A stretch of DNA of 64,000 bases, from assembly GCA_037903355.1 (NCBI GenBank), contig JBAJFE010000004.1, forward strand, positions 2,728,001 through 2,792,000, in the 5' to 3' direction. Below, in pieces: positions 1-10,433 of the stretch; positions within the stretch are counted from its first letter, which is position 1, and each line of letters starts with the position of its first letter. The notes below the pieces were generated by a model. That model searched no databases, was not told where the DNA came from, and was given only the letters and a program-made list of their open reading frames with translations. The position numbers were made by a program, and so were the translations under genes. Origin of the DNA: Trichuris trichiura. Its lineage: Eukaryota; Nematoda; Enoplea; Trichinellida; Trichuridae.

Positions 1-129
1 GTAACATTGATATTTATCTATTGATTTGAGAGGTTCTCAAATCTGGCTGATTTATTATTTGTGTGAATTTGACGCCTTCATTTGCCTTGCTGAGTTCTAG
101 AAGTTGAACAGTTCTAAAATTTCAGAAAT

Positions 130-1626
130 ATGGCGGAGTGGACAATGCAGAATGGTTTCAATGGCGTTTCCAAGTCGCCATCTAGGGCCGAAAACGTCGG
201 CATTATTGGCATGGATATTTACTTCCCGTCTATGTACGTTGATCAGTCTGAGTTAGAGCTCTATGACGCCGTATCGCCTGGAAAATATACCATCGGTTTG
301 GGTCAGCTAGAAATGGCCGTCTGCAGTGACCTCGAGGATGTATGTTCAATAGCGTTAACTGTGACGAAGCGATTGCTGGATCACTACGGCGTGTCGCCTT
401 GTGAAATTGGACGACTTGAAGTTGGCACGGAATCGCATTTCGACAGGTCGAAAAGTGTGAAGACATTTTTGATGCAGCTATTTGCCGAAAAAGGCAATAC
501 CGATTTGGGAGGTATTGACTCGATCAATGCGTGCTTCGGTGCTACCCAAGCTTTATTCAACGCGATTGATTGGGTAGAGTCCGGTCATTGGGATGGCAGA
601 TACGCTTTAGTGATAGCAGCAGACATAGCTGTTTATGGAAAAGGACCGGCGCGTTGCACCGGTGGCGCCGGTGCAGTTGCCATGTTGATAGGCAGTGATG
701 CACCTTTGGTCTTTCACCATAGAGTTCGATCGTACCACGTAGATCATGTTTACGACTTTTACAAACCGCATAACAATTGTGAGTATCCAACTATAGACGG
801 CCCGCTTAGCATCCAATCCTATTTTGTCGCTCTTGATCGTTGTTATTCATTGTTCTGCAAAAAGTATAACAATGTTTACGCCGAAGAATCGAACGTTAGC
901 AGTTTCGGCGGTATTTTGTTCCATACGCCGTACAGCAAGTTAGTTCAAAAGTCTTTGGCCAGACTGGTCTATACGGACTTGCTTCGCGGTGTTCCGTTGT
1001 CCTCTTTGATCGATTCTAGCGCCACTTTTGATTTGACCGAACTGTCAGTGCAATCAAAAGATCCTTCAGAATTAGAAAATGATAAAATTCTTGAAAAGAA
1101 GATGCTTGAAATTAGCAGGCAAACATTCGCCTCTAAAACCGAACCATCTCTTTGGTTGTCAAGGCGAATAGGAAACATGTACGCAGCGTCTGTGCATGCC
1201 GCCATAATTTCTTACTTGAAAAGGCAAGTTGGTCTTCTTAACCACCAGTTGCGCGTCAAAAGCTGTACCTTATCTGCTTTTCTTTTAAGAAGCGCGTCGG
1301 ATGAATTGCCCGGTCAACGACTGTTGTTGTTCTCTTACGGTTCCGGCTACGTTGCTTGCATGTTTAGTATGGAAATTCGACGGGACGCCCATAGCGTAGG
1401 TCGATTGCGACAAATTTTGAAGACATTGGACATCAGTATGGATTTGCTGGAACAACGATCAAAAGTGTCACCGGAAATGTTCCATCGATTGTTGGACGAA
1501 CGAAACGCAGCTGTCGGATGCGCTCCTTACGCACCCGTAGGTGACGTCGGTTGGTTATTCGACCGCACCTTCTATTTGTCCGGTGTTGACGAGCTTCATC
1601 GTCGAGAGTACAAGTTGAAAGAATAA
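130..1626 (+). CDS. HMGCS1: Hydroxymethylglutaryl-CoA synthase, single exon
   Basis: This 498-residue protein condenses acetyl-CoA with acetoacetyl-CoA to HMG-CoA, the entry to the mevalonate pathway. The sequence shows the thiolase-like fold signatures in order. The general-base glutamate is E101 in EVGTES, the acyl-carrying cysteine is C135 in SINACFGATQ, and the active-site histidine is H265 in GILFHTPY. The 34-residue spacing between E101 and C135 equals that of the vertebrate enzyme. There is no N-terminal targeting peptide, so I infer the cytosolic form. The start is the first ATG after an AT-rich leader. The length matches the family (about 500). It is unusual in this window in having no intron. 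A polyadenylation signal lies about 85 bases downstream. The identification is very secure; the cytosolic assignment is inference. Confidence 0.95.
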   Translation: MAEWTMQNGFNGVSKSPSRAENVGIIGMDIYFPSMYVDQSELELYDAVSPGKYTIGLGQLEMAVCSDLEDVCSIALTVTKRLLDHYGVSPCEIGRLEVGTESHFDRSKSVKTFLMQLFAEKGNTDLGGIDSINACFGATQALFNAIDWVESGHWDGRYALVIAADIAVYGKGPARCTGGAGAVAMLIGSDAPLVFHHRVRSYHVDHVYDFYKPHNNCEYPTIDGPLSIQSYFVALDRCYSLFCKKYNNVYAEESNVSSFGGILFHTPYSKLVQKSLARLVYTDLLRGVPLSSLIDSSATFDLTELSVQSKDPSELENDKILEKKMLEISRQTFASKTEPSLWLSRRIGNMYAASVHAAIISYLKRQVGLLNHQLRVKSCTLSAFLLRSASDELPGQRLLLFSYGSGYVACMFSMEIRRDAHSVGRLRQILKTLDISMDLLEQRSKVSPEMFHRLLDERNAAVGCAPYAPVGDVGWLFDRTFYLSGVDELHRREYKLKE

Positions 1627-1710
1627 AGCTATTGTCCTCATTGTACGACAGTTTTGCTTATCTGTCGATTAAGGCCTCGTAGATATTGGCCTTGCAAAAA
1701 AATTATGTTA

Positions 1711-1716
1711 AATAAA
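1711..1716 (+). terminator. Polyadenylation signal AATAAA for the HMG-CoA synthase gene
   Basis: A canonical AATAAA lies 85 bases after the HMGCS stop codon and before the next same-strand gene. It is the only good signal in the short spacer. Confidence 0.55.
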
Positions 1717-1901
1717 GCTGCCTCCACATACGCGTTTACTAGAAATAATTTATTTGCGAGAAAAGCACGGTGTCAACCTGCAGCGAACATGACTATCATT
1801 TAAGCGGTACAGTAATCTCGCAGCGTTAATTTTGACGCCTAATCAGCTTATTTAAGCCTGGGAGCATCTTGAAAAATTGTAACTCATTTATCCGATGCAC
1901 A

Positions 1902-4881
1902 ATGGAGTTGATAAATCTGAGAAACTTGCTTAAATGCGCGAATAAGGACAACTTTGTGGAAAGTGTGTGCAAGTTGAAGAGTGGAAAATTGCGTTTAATT
2001 GTTGAGTACAGCTCGCCAAACATTGCCAAACCGTTCCATGTTGGCCACCTGCGCTCCACGTTGATGGGAAGGTAAGCGAGCGCGCTTGCTTTGCGTTCAA
2101 TGTTCGTCTTGCCCGTAGGTTCGCCTTTAATGTACTTCGTTCTGCCGGGCACAACGTCACTGCTATAAATTATCTGGGCGATTGGGGCACTCAGTTTGGT
2201 ATGATCGTGCAGGGCCTTCGGCTGTCGAATCTGCCTTTAAATGATCTGTCTCAATTGAACTCAACGCAGTTAGCTAAGGCCTACATTTTTGCTCACCAAG
2301 CCAACGACCCCCTTGTGGTAAAGTCAGCCCGCGACTTCTTCACGGCAGTGGAAAGCGGTAGGTCGTTTTCGCTTGGGGAAACTGTGATATGGCATTTTTG
2401 TAGCTGCGGTGAAACCTTAGGAAGCCATCAAGAAAGACAGTTATGGCAGAGTATATGCTCGATTGGGGTTGCTGAACTGGAAAAGATCTATAAGCAGCTG
2501 GGTGCTCATTTTGATTCGTTCGAAAGGGAATCACAGTATGCCGAAGAGGCCAAAGAATGTGTGAAGTGCTGGTTAGCCAGAAATGCTTTGAGTTACGATG
2601 AAGATGGTCTTGTTGGGTTCAAAACGGGCGGTCGTTTTTTGCCAGTATGCAAAAGCGACGGATCTACATTGTATATAGCTCGCGATTTAGCCGCTGCTAT
2701 TGCTCGCCAAAGAACATATCAACCCGACAAGATTTACTATGTTGTGGACAGTGGTCAAGCTCAGCATTTTGATGATCTGAAGGTACGACTTGGAAATTAC
2801 CTAAACTAGCGACGTCCTTTTACATTGAGAAATGCTATTTTTCTTCTTCTGAGGAAAAATAGCATTTCTCAATTTAAAAGTTATGTGGAATCACGCAGTC
2901 TTTGCGGCAGCGTAGAAGTCTAAGGCAATTATGGAAAAGTGGATTGGACTCTTTCTATTGTCCTCTCCCTTTCCTTAGACTGCGACGCTTATTTTGTTCT
3001 GCAACGCATTTGGCGACAGTATGAAGCTAAGCTTTAAAAAGTGAAAGGGTCTTCTCGGTTATGCATCCTACAGCCATGCTGTAAGGTTACGAGCCATCCT
3101 GTTCTTTTCCTAGCCTAAGCGTAGATATAAAATTTATTTTCTAGCATACGTTTAGGTAAGGGCAGAGCAATATCTCCGGTAGGGTTAGAATAGGATTACC
3201 GTACGCTTGCTAGAAAAGAACCGCATTTTTCATACGGTGGAGCGCATAACGGAGAAGACTTTGTAGGAATCAGAGGGCGTAGATAATGCTAATGCCTAAG
3301 AGATGAATATGGCGAGTTATTTTGTTTGCATTTCTTTTCGTAGAAGCTGCTAGTTGGGCGAATAGGTTGCGTCCGTAGAGAAATAAAAATTGACTCGCTT
3401 CTTACGACATCTTATGTATTTAGAATGTATTTTTTTAAAGCTGTTAACATAATGAATCCGTATTCCAAAAAACCCTTTTTCTTCTGGCTTCTAAGTCGCT
3501 TTGCTATTCGTAGTAGTCATTTTTTGGAAACAGTATTGCTTTCTGTTTTGCAGCTGCTTTATTTGTTAATAAACAGTAGTTAGTGCAGTGAAATCTCGTT
3601 GTCCGAACGAGAAATTGTCCGGATAATGGAGGCCTAATTGATTTGCAAGTACCATACCTACAGTAGAAATATTTGAATATTGGAATGGGTTTCTGTGCCT
3701 TTATTATGAAAATTTCCGTTAATAAAAAAGCATTCCGCAGTTTTGATAATGAAACAAACATGCGCGAAATAATGTTTAAGTTTTATAGGTTAAAAAAATA
3801 GCACCGGGATAGCAATAACCAAATTTCTGGCTCGTATTCAAATACGAAGCCATAACTGTAGCTTAGAACAACTCAACTAATAATTCCGCCGATCTTACGC
3901 CAGACTCTTCTGTGCTGTTCGAATAATTTGTTCAGGAAGGCTTTTTAGACCCAAGAATAGTGTCAGCTCAAAATTTGCATACCAGAAGAAGAGATTCCAC
4001 CACAGTTTGAACGTCATTCGTGTGCAGTGTAACTCCGTTGTTCTTCTCGAAGAGTTTAGGCAATCGAAACTTCGGATAGCCAAGTTTAGATAACGAGATT
4101 TCACTGTACTAGAAAAGGAATATTTACAGGTGTTCTCATTGGCAGATAAACATTAGTTATGCTAATTCGTTTAAAATTTTCCCATTGCTAATCGCGGCGA
4201 ATCGTTCAGATGATTCTAAGCGGAGTTGGTTTTCCCGATTTGGCTGACAAGTTGTTTCACGTCAAGTTTGGCAAGATTCGAAACACGAGTACGCGTCAGG
4301 GAAAAGGCGTGCTGATTAGCGACCTCCTTAACGAGGGAACGCTGACGGCTCAAAACGTCTTACGATTTTCTCCAACAACAAAAGTTGGTCCGGAATTGTT
4401 TGAACAGGTTGGAAAGTGTCTAGCGCTGACGGCACTGATTGTCAGAGACTTCAAGCAGCGACGCCAAATGGACTACGACTTTTCCTGGGAGAAAGCTCTT
4501 CAGGCCAAAGGTGCTACAGGATACCAGCTGCAAGCTACGCACGCGAGGCTCACATCCTTGTGCGAAAAATTTGCACCCTTGGAAGCTAATGTTGGTAGCA
4601 TGCCGCTTAAGCTTGACGAACCGGAAGCTGTTGCTCTAACGGAGCATCTAAGTCGCATAGCAAACCCGCTTCTTAAAGCATACAGTGACATTGAGCCTTA
4701 TCCGGTGGTTCAATACTTGTTCCGCCTTTGCAGTTTGTCCAATAGGGCTCATAAGCGACTTCGGATTGCCGACGCGTCTACCGAGCAAGCTGTTGCTAGA
4801 TACGCGCTATTTTCAACGGCGCGGTTGGCTTTGTATCACTGCTTATGCCTTTTAGGAATTGAACCGTTGAATAAACTTTAG
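1902..4881 (+). CDS. RARS2: Arginyl-tRNA synthetase, mitochondrial type
   Basis: This enzyme charges tRNA-Arg with arginine. Three exons join in phase: 1902-2071, 2119-2782 and 4210-4881, giving 501 residues. The class I HIGH motif appears as HVGH (about residues 46-49) in the context [16 protein letters not shown], followed by [11 protein letters not shown]. The C-terminal exon carries the KMSKS-equivalent loop (TSTRQGKG) and the all-alpha anticodon-binding domain with [12 protein letters not shown] and SNRAHK. The last exon resembles the animal mitochondrial enzyme more than the cytosolic one. A TTG-initiated extension upstream is possible, but the ATG at 1902 is the first proper start. No clear mitochondrial presequence is visible, so the location is inferred from similarity. 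Intron 2 is 1.4 kb, far longer than the 47-base intron 1, and contains a hairpin and a M​ITE-like element. Confidence 0.9.
2824..2873. repeat. Perfect 20-bp hairpin in RARS2 intron 2
   Basis: The arm 2824-2843 is exactly complementary to 2854-2873, with a 10-base loop. It lies 41 bases after the 5' splice site of intron 2. It is too short for a typical pre-miRNA and may be the remnant of a foldback element. Confidence 0.85.
3047..3262. mobile_element. Short non-autonomous element with terminal inverted repeats
   Basis: The left end (3047-3068) begins GGGTCTTCTCGGTTATGC. The right end (3239-3262), read on the other strand, is AAAGTCTTCTCCGTTATGCG, so the termini are imperfect inverted repeats of about 20 bases. 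The interior carries the CCTAAGC and TTTAGGTAAGGGCAG motifs seen again near 25.9, 40.8 and 53.3 kb. There is no coding capacity. It sits inside RARS2 intron 2 and is probably a MITE. Confidence 0.6.
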
Positions 4882-4992
4882 CGCTGCTTAGTTCCCCATT
4901 ACGAATTATCGGCTCCTTAGGGTATGGCCGTATATTTTTAAATGGAAATTCATTGTTCATATTTGAAATGGGCTTTCATTTCGCAGATTCAG

Positions 4993-7109
4993 ATGCTGTG
5001 CGCTAGGCAGCTTCAGCATTTGGCAAGAGGGCTGTTGCTCCCTGGAAGTGCTTGTCAACGCTGGAAGCATGATTTTGTTGCTCCCGAATGGAACCCTGAA
5101 AATTCAAAGTACGGTCCAACCCCGGAAAAGTGGCAGTATTACGACAATGTTGTATGGCCGCCCAATTGCGATGACGGAAAAAAGCCGGGAGAGGTGTTCC
5201 ATTGCAGAGAGAATGTCAAATACAGTTGGCGCAAAATGTGGTACATCTGTCAGTTGATTCGAGGATTGACAATCGATGACGCCTTTGCCCAGCTTGAGCA
5301 TACTCCGCGCAAGGGCGCATTGATCATGAAAGAACTTTTGCTTGAAGCTCAGCAGAAAGCTTCCGATGAACACTGCTTGCATCAGAAAAGTAACCTATGG
5401 GTGGGTAAGTAACATTTTTTGTAATTTTAGTCAATGATGGCAAAACACTGGTTGTCGTTTAACTAGGACGCATATTTTCATTATGTTCTTTGGTTGGGAC
5501 TTTTTCCTGTTGATGTTCTCGTCTATAATTAAACAATGCAAATGCTCTACCAACGAATGCCTGAATAAATAGATGGAGAGAGTAAGTGCCAAATTCTCGT
5601 ACGCTTCTGAACTGCTCTTGTTCCATTGTCAGCAATTTTAAGGGAGAGCTCTGCCTGTCTAAGGACTCCCTATCATTGCTGGCGATGGAACAAGAGCAGT
5701 TCTGAAGCTTAAGAGAGTTTGTTTACCCATTCGCTGGTAGGGTATTAGTGCGGTTTGATTACTGACATCAACCACAACTTCGAAAAGCATCTCAAGAATT
5801 TTGACAAAAATGAACTAACCATTCTTCTATGCGGTCTCAAAGTCTTATTTTCTTGGTAGCAAGTTTTGAAGACACTCTTTAACATTGCCATATTCAGATA
5901 AGTATTAGTTTGCAGCAGAGAGCTGTTTATATTACAATAAGCTAGGTGCAGTCCCATCTTATTTCGTTCGCTCTACTTAAGGCGCAGTTTTCTACGCCAC
6001 GAAAAGCCTTTAGGAAAATCATTTGAGAGCACGCAAATAATTCATTGAATCCACAAGGACTAGCCTTGACTTATTCGCTTTGCTGACTTAGTTTTGTACC
6101 TGCGCATATTTCAAATGAGTTTGAAAATTACAGTACGAAATCTGTCACCCGAAATGCTCGTAAGCTGACATTTTTCAGATACTCTGCATTCGGAAGACAT
6201 TTGCTCGTGCAGTCCGAAGTGCAGCCTGATTTTTTAGAATCGGGAAGAAAGTGTAAATAAAAGAAACTAATTTAGTAGGTCGTACGCATCCTACACATAT
6301 AGAGTGAAAATAATCTGGAATTGGGTGGATCCTGTAGGACTGAAGATGTGTTCCAATGAATAGTTTTTCCAACATGCTTCACTAGGAGTTCCTTGTATTG
6401 TCAATAAGGATTCTCATTATAGAAATTTTTTATTACGTAAACTTCATGGCAGAATTACTTTAAACCCATTTTCTGTTGTTGAGTTCAATAGCGCGAACCT
6501 GACGGGCGCATTGCCTTCATTAACGAATGCATTAGTCTTAACTGCATCTATCAGTCTGCTACCATTTTCCAACAGGACCATAACGTGAAATCATGAAGGT
6601 GACTTTATGTCACAGCGCTAAAGAATGTTCCATATAAGGCATTTCGTACTGTACTAATAATGTAGCTCCTTTTATGGTACCCGGCTTATGCTGTTGGTCT
6701 AATAAATGCTCTCATAAAAATAGTGGCGGTATGAAGCATTCGTTATGACAAGGTTACGGTATAATAGGAAGCGATGCCATTACGTACGTCTAGCAGAAAT
6801 TACCTATAAGCATAAAAATGTATTTGTTCGCTTATTATGATTATCAGTATGATTTCAAACTACCACTAACTTTTGGAGCACATTTCAGCGGAAGCAATAT
6901 GTCGCAATAGCCTCATTGTCAAAGGCCTTCGTCGTCACGCTCGCGAACGTTGGGGTACAGTTCATTATCGCTACTGCAACGTTTTCGTTAGACTGGAGGA
7001 AGGAAAACCTGATGTGAAGAGCAGGTTTCCAATGGAACGTCTCGGTTGGCATATGCTTGAAAAATATTTGGAATCGCTGCGCAATCGACGAATCGATTAT
7101 CACCCGTGA
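4993..7109 (+). CDS. MRPL22: Mitochondrial ribosomal protein L22 (uL22m)
   Basis: This is a large-subunit mitoribosomal protein lining the exit tunnel. Two exons join in phase, 4993-5404 and 6889-7109, giving 210 residues, against about 206 in mammals. The uL22 core is clear: KMWYICQLIRGLTIDDA, then AQLEHTPRKGA, then KELLLEAQQKA in exon 1. The basic RRHARERWG and the RYCNVFVRLEEG strand are in exon 2. The reading frame is open from 4942, but I chose the ATG at 4993 because it gives a family-length protein starting MLCARQLQHLARG, which looks like a mitochondrial presequence; the bases before it resemble an intron 3' end. The 1.5-kb intron holds a long hairpin at 5603-5708. It is on the same strand as RARS2, with about 110 bases between the coding regions. 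Confidence 0.9.
5603..5708. repeat. Long foldback (about 50-bp stem) in MRPL22 intron
   Basis: The outer 24-base arms (5603-5626 and 5685-5708) are perfectly complementary. Pairing continues inward with a few mismatches for roughly 20 more bases, leaving a small loop. The whole 106-base unit could fold into one rod. No ORF. It is consistent with a palindromic MITE or a hairpin RNA source. Confidence 0.85.
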
Positions 7110-7328
7110 AATCTTTTTGTATAATATGTTGAAGTCATTGCAGCCTATTCGAGAAGTTATCAACATTACGACGCATTCTGAAAATAGGTAGCCGTCTCTT
7201 TGTTGTTAAAGTTCAAGGACACCAAACACTGTGATTCTTTTAAATATTCTAATTAAAATAGCTGGATGCTGACATTTTGAATCCTTTCGGGTTTTTTAAT
7301 GATAGGCGAAAATGTATTGGAATTGACG

Positions 7329-7862
7329 CTACTTCATTGTAACTGTAGAGGTGTCTTCTCCACAGCTGACTTCGCAAGTTTTATGGCAACGATACTGAAA
7401 AAGGGGATGGGCACAATTCGCGCCTTCATTCACATTCTTCCACTGCATACACCAAGGAGTGTAGGATTCACCGAATGCGTTGGTGGCGTCTTTGACATTG
7501 TCAGGACAACCGCGATGATAGAAGTGAAAGCCGCTTTTTTCTACACGGTTCAAGAGCGTCTATTTTGGAGAAAGAAAAAAGACTAATAACGTTTTACCTG
7601 CAAAACGGCCGTTTGCGTCTATGTTGATATCCAGCTCGGCTGCGCAGGACCAACAGCATTGATAACGGCCGAAAAACTCGTCAATGCGACACCTGTCGAC
7701 GCCGTACGCCTTTATTGTCCCCGAGCATATCGACGAGGGTACATAGTCGAGGCATTTGACGGGGTCGACGGCTTGCGCGCACTGACGCAACAGAATAATG
7801 CATAAAAGCGCAGTAGAAATTCCTCGCAGTATATAGTCGACTTGCTTCATCGTTGAGACCAT
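7329..7862 (-). CDS. Secreted cysteine-rich protein with ShKT domain
   Basis: Two exons on the minus strand, 7862-7598 and 7540-7329, join in phase 1 (AG acceptor just before 7540) to give 158 residues. The N-terminus has a hydrophobic stretch (YILRGISTALLCIILL) ending near CAQA, which I read as a signal peptide. The mature part has two six-cysteine blocks. The C-terminal block, with CPD, WCMQW and CHKTCEVSCG, has the ShKT spacing (C-x-D ... C ... C ... C-x-x-T-C-x-x-C). The N-terminal block (CLDYVPSSIC to CCWSC) is a divergent version or another fold. ShKT proteins are abundant in nematode secretions, and some bind potassium channels or accompany enzymes; no enzyme domain is fused here. Function unknown. 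An opposite-strand ORF over the same bases is a shadow. Confidence 0.7.
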
Positions 7863-8739
7863 GGTACAATCGTGTTTGCGGTGTTATCGTCACCTACTTG
7901 AAGCCTCATTGGGTCTACGTACTTGAAAGCCAACGATTCGTCCGTGCATAAACTACTTTTTCAATTTTCCAACTTAACGACTTCTCTCTATCCGTTAAGC
8001 TGCGAGATGCTGCGGGTAAATAATCGCCGTCTGTTAGTTTCATCATAAACGTGACCAGGTCGAGTACAAAGTCGCAAGCTTTTATATTTACCAAATTGAC
8101 TATCCAGTTTTACCATTTGCTTAAGCGTCGGTGACGTGAACAGAAAGTGAAAATGTACAAGGTTTGCTCTCATTTTCCGAAGTAACGTTTGGCGGTAAGC
8201 GTGATTGCATTTCCAGGGCGCAAACATGAGGAGTACGAATTGCCGCGTGCAACTGTTTTGCGGTTCAAAGATGCTTTTTGATCCCCGCATATTAGTAATG
8301 TAAAATTTTAATAACGACGCCTAATAGCGTCAAAGGAATAGCGTGGGGGCTTTTAAAAAATTTTGCCGCAATCCGCGTCGGATTGGAGCATTTGAAAATT
8401 TGTGCTTTGCATAAAACCTGCGAATCATTTAGATTTTCGGTTTAAAAGAAAATAAATTAAAACACTGTTTTATTTTCTCAACGTCTTCAGTAACGGTGAA
8501 ATTCCGTCGGCTTAAATCTTACCACTACATTCTAAGTACAGGAACCTGCACATCATTCATGCGCCTGAATATAATAATAAATTTGTTGTGGTGCAGTCAG
8601 CCCTCAAAGTTTTTATCTAACCGGCGGCTGCAGAAATTTTGCGGTTTCTATTGCGCTCCTAAACGATGAATACAAACAATATTACAACAGATTATCTGAT
8701 CATAATGATCTGCAGGTGGTTACGGTACTATTGTATTAT
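7863..8739. other. Intergenic, nothing recognised
   Basis: This is the upstream region of the ShKT gene. There are only short unsupported ORFs and no repeat or RNA structure that I could identify. Confidence 0.5.
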
Positions 8740-9960
8740 GGGCTCGGTTAAGGCTGTGCTGGTAGTTGCGTGCTGATCGGATAGTTGTTACGATATGTTA
8801 GACACTGTGGCACCGTAGCGGCGGCTTTCTTTTGGGTTCCGCCGACTACCTGCAAATTTAAGATATGTGCTTGGTGAGCATATCGCATCCACAGCGCGAC
8901 TTCGGGACTGCACCGCTCACCCTTTGGAGAAGGAATCAGAGCCAGAGGATGTTGTAACAAGCGACCTGCTGATGATCCAGTAGTTAGTTACAATGATATG
9001 AATGCAGACGTGCACTGAGCGAAGTAACAATCCGTTTGGAACGTTCATGCTGGAGCGAGAATTTTAACGATATATCCGACACTGGTACTGCATAAATCTG
9101 GGCATTTTCTATTTTTAAAGGAAGCGCCAAATTGCCTTTGACTTTTGCCGGCCAGGTGATAATTCAAGCGCTTGTTTACAACAGTCTGCCGCCCTGGCGA
9201 GAAAGGTGAATTAGCAAGCGGTTCTTGGGATTATATGGCTCGTGGTTTGGAGACTAAACGATATGCTCAAAGAACACTGTATGAAGAGATCTGCTAATGA
9301 TATGCAGGTTGATTGCAGGTGAAATTATGCGTATAGGCGGTGGTGGAATGCGCGGGGGTGCTGTTCATACTGGTTACTACGATATTGTGTTACGATGATA
9401 TGAAGCAACCTGACGACCGCCTGGCTATTCTGCACGAAGAAGATAATAATGTCGACGGCCACACAGATTGCGTGCGTGGCTTGTAAAGCCGAACGCCAGT
9501 TTTCCTCATGCTCCAGCGACTGGGTTATTCATATATGGGATACAAGCAGTACCAGTTGTCTGAGAAAGTACATGGGCGGCAAAAATTTCATTTTTACGGT
9601 ATTTCTGCGAGCTGTTCCAGTATTAGCTTCCAGCAGTGACGTCGATGTGATCCGAATATGCACGCAGTTGTGCAGGTAGACGGTGGCACCCGGTTAGAGC
9701 TGCTTCGTCCATCGCAACATTATACCCAGCGATGCCTCAAACCCGTACACTTCTAAAACGAGCCTGCAACGTTTCGTCTTCCCTGTCAAGCATAGTATTG
9801 GGTTTTTCACCAACGGAGACTGCCTGCGCTTGCAGTAGTACCACCATTTGGACATTTTCCCGCAACTACATACGAAAGGCATTCGTGCCTACTGAGACCA
9901 ATGCGTGGAAGTGGGCTGCGTTCGTGCTGGCTTAGTCAATCGCATGAAATTCTGCTCATT
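8740..9960 (+). pseudogene. Decayed WD40 gene, PLAA/Doa1-like
   Basis: Pieces of WD40 blades occur in order on the plus strand but in changing frames with stops. GELASGSWDYMAR is near 9200-9240. DGHTDCVRGL is near 9455-9485. SSDWVIHIWDTSSTSCLRKY is near 9510-9570. A blade ending ACACSSTTIWTFS is near 9815-9865. The order and wording (GHTDCVRGL followed by SCSSD-IWDT, CL--Y and a NFIF blade) resemble the propeller of phospholipase A2-activating protein, a ubiquitin-binding Cdc48/p97 cofactor. No splice sites rescue the frames, and blades run together without recognisable introns, which would fit a retrocopy. The later PFU and PUL domains are not seen. The limits are approximate. Confidence 0.5.
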
Positions 9961-10150
9961 CTGAAACTACGATTAAAATAATCTTTTCCTGCTGTTAGAA
10001 GTTTCCTTATAATTACCGTTGCGATTGTGCAATGGCTTCGGGCCGTTCTCTTTTATACGTCGACGTGTTCGTTTCGTTACTATATTAAACGATTACACCG
10101 TGACTTCGTATGTGCTTACAATTCAAGCAGTGAGTTAAAACGTGAAGCGA

Positions 10151-10366
10151 ATGTACAGGTTGACCGAAATGAGGCGGTACCAAACAATTTTGATTATCTT
10201 TTTTCTGTATTGCGTTTGCTCTACTAGCAGTGCAGCGAAATTCTTAACCTCGCCGCTTAACCTTGCGTTGCTTCAAAATTGTAGAATCAAAGAGAATTTC
10301 ACGGACTGTAAATTCGAAGTGTTTGATTCCTATTTAATTTGTTCGTTCAAAAATTGGCGGAAATAA
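10151..10366 (+). CDS. Possible small secreted protein
   Basis: The ATG at 10151 opens a 71-residue frame. It has a basic N-terminus, a hydrophobic core (ILIIFFLYCVCSTSSAA) typical of a signal peptide, and a short mature part with three cysteines (NCRIKENFTDC, YLICSF). No family is recognised. It lies about 190 bases after the WD40 pseudogene and 67 bases before the end of PFAS on the other strand. It could be a first exon with more downstream. The only support is the signal-peptide shape. Confidence 0.3.
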   Translation: MYRLTEMRRYQTILIIFFLYCVCSTSSAAKFLTSPLNLALLQNCRIKENFTDCKFEVFDSYLICSFKNWRK

Positions 10367-10433
10367 CGCAGAAAGTTAATGAATGCCCTTAAAGACAAGC
10401 AACTATGCTTCTTTGAAAATGCTGTTAGCTAAT

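Noticed and set aside
7299..7586. 95-codon plus-strand ORF
   Set aside because: It is antisense to the second exon and intron of the ShKT gene, whose cysteine pattern shows the coding strand.
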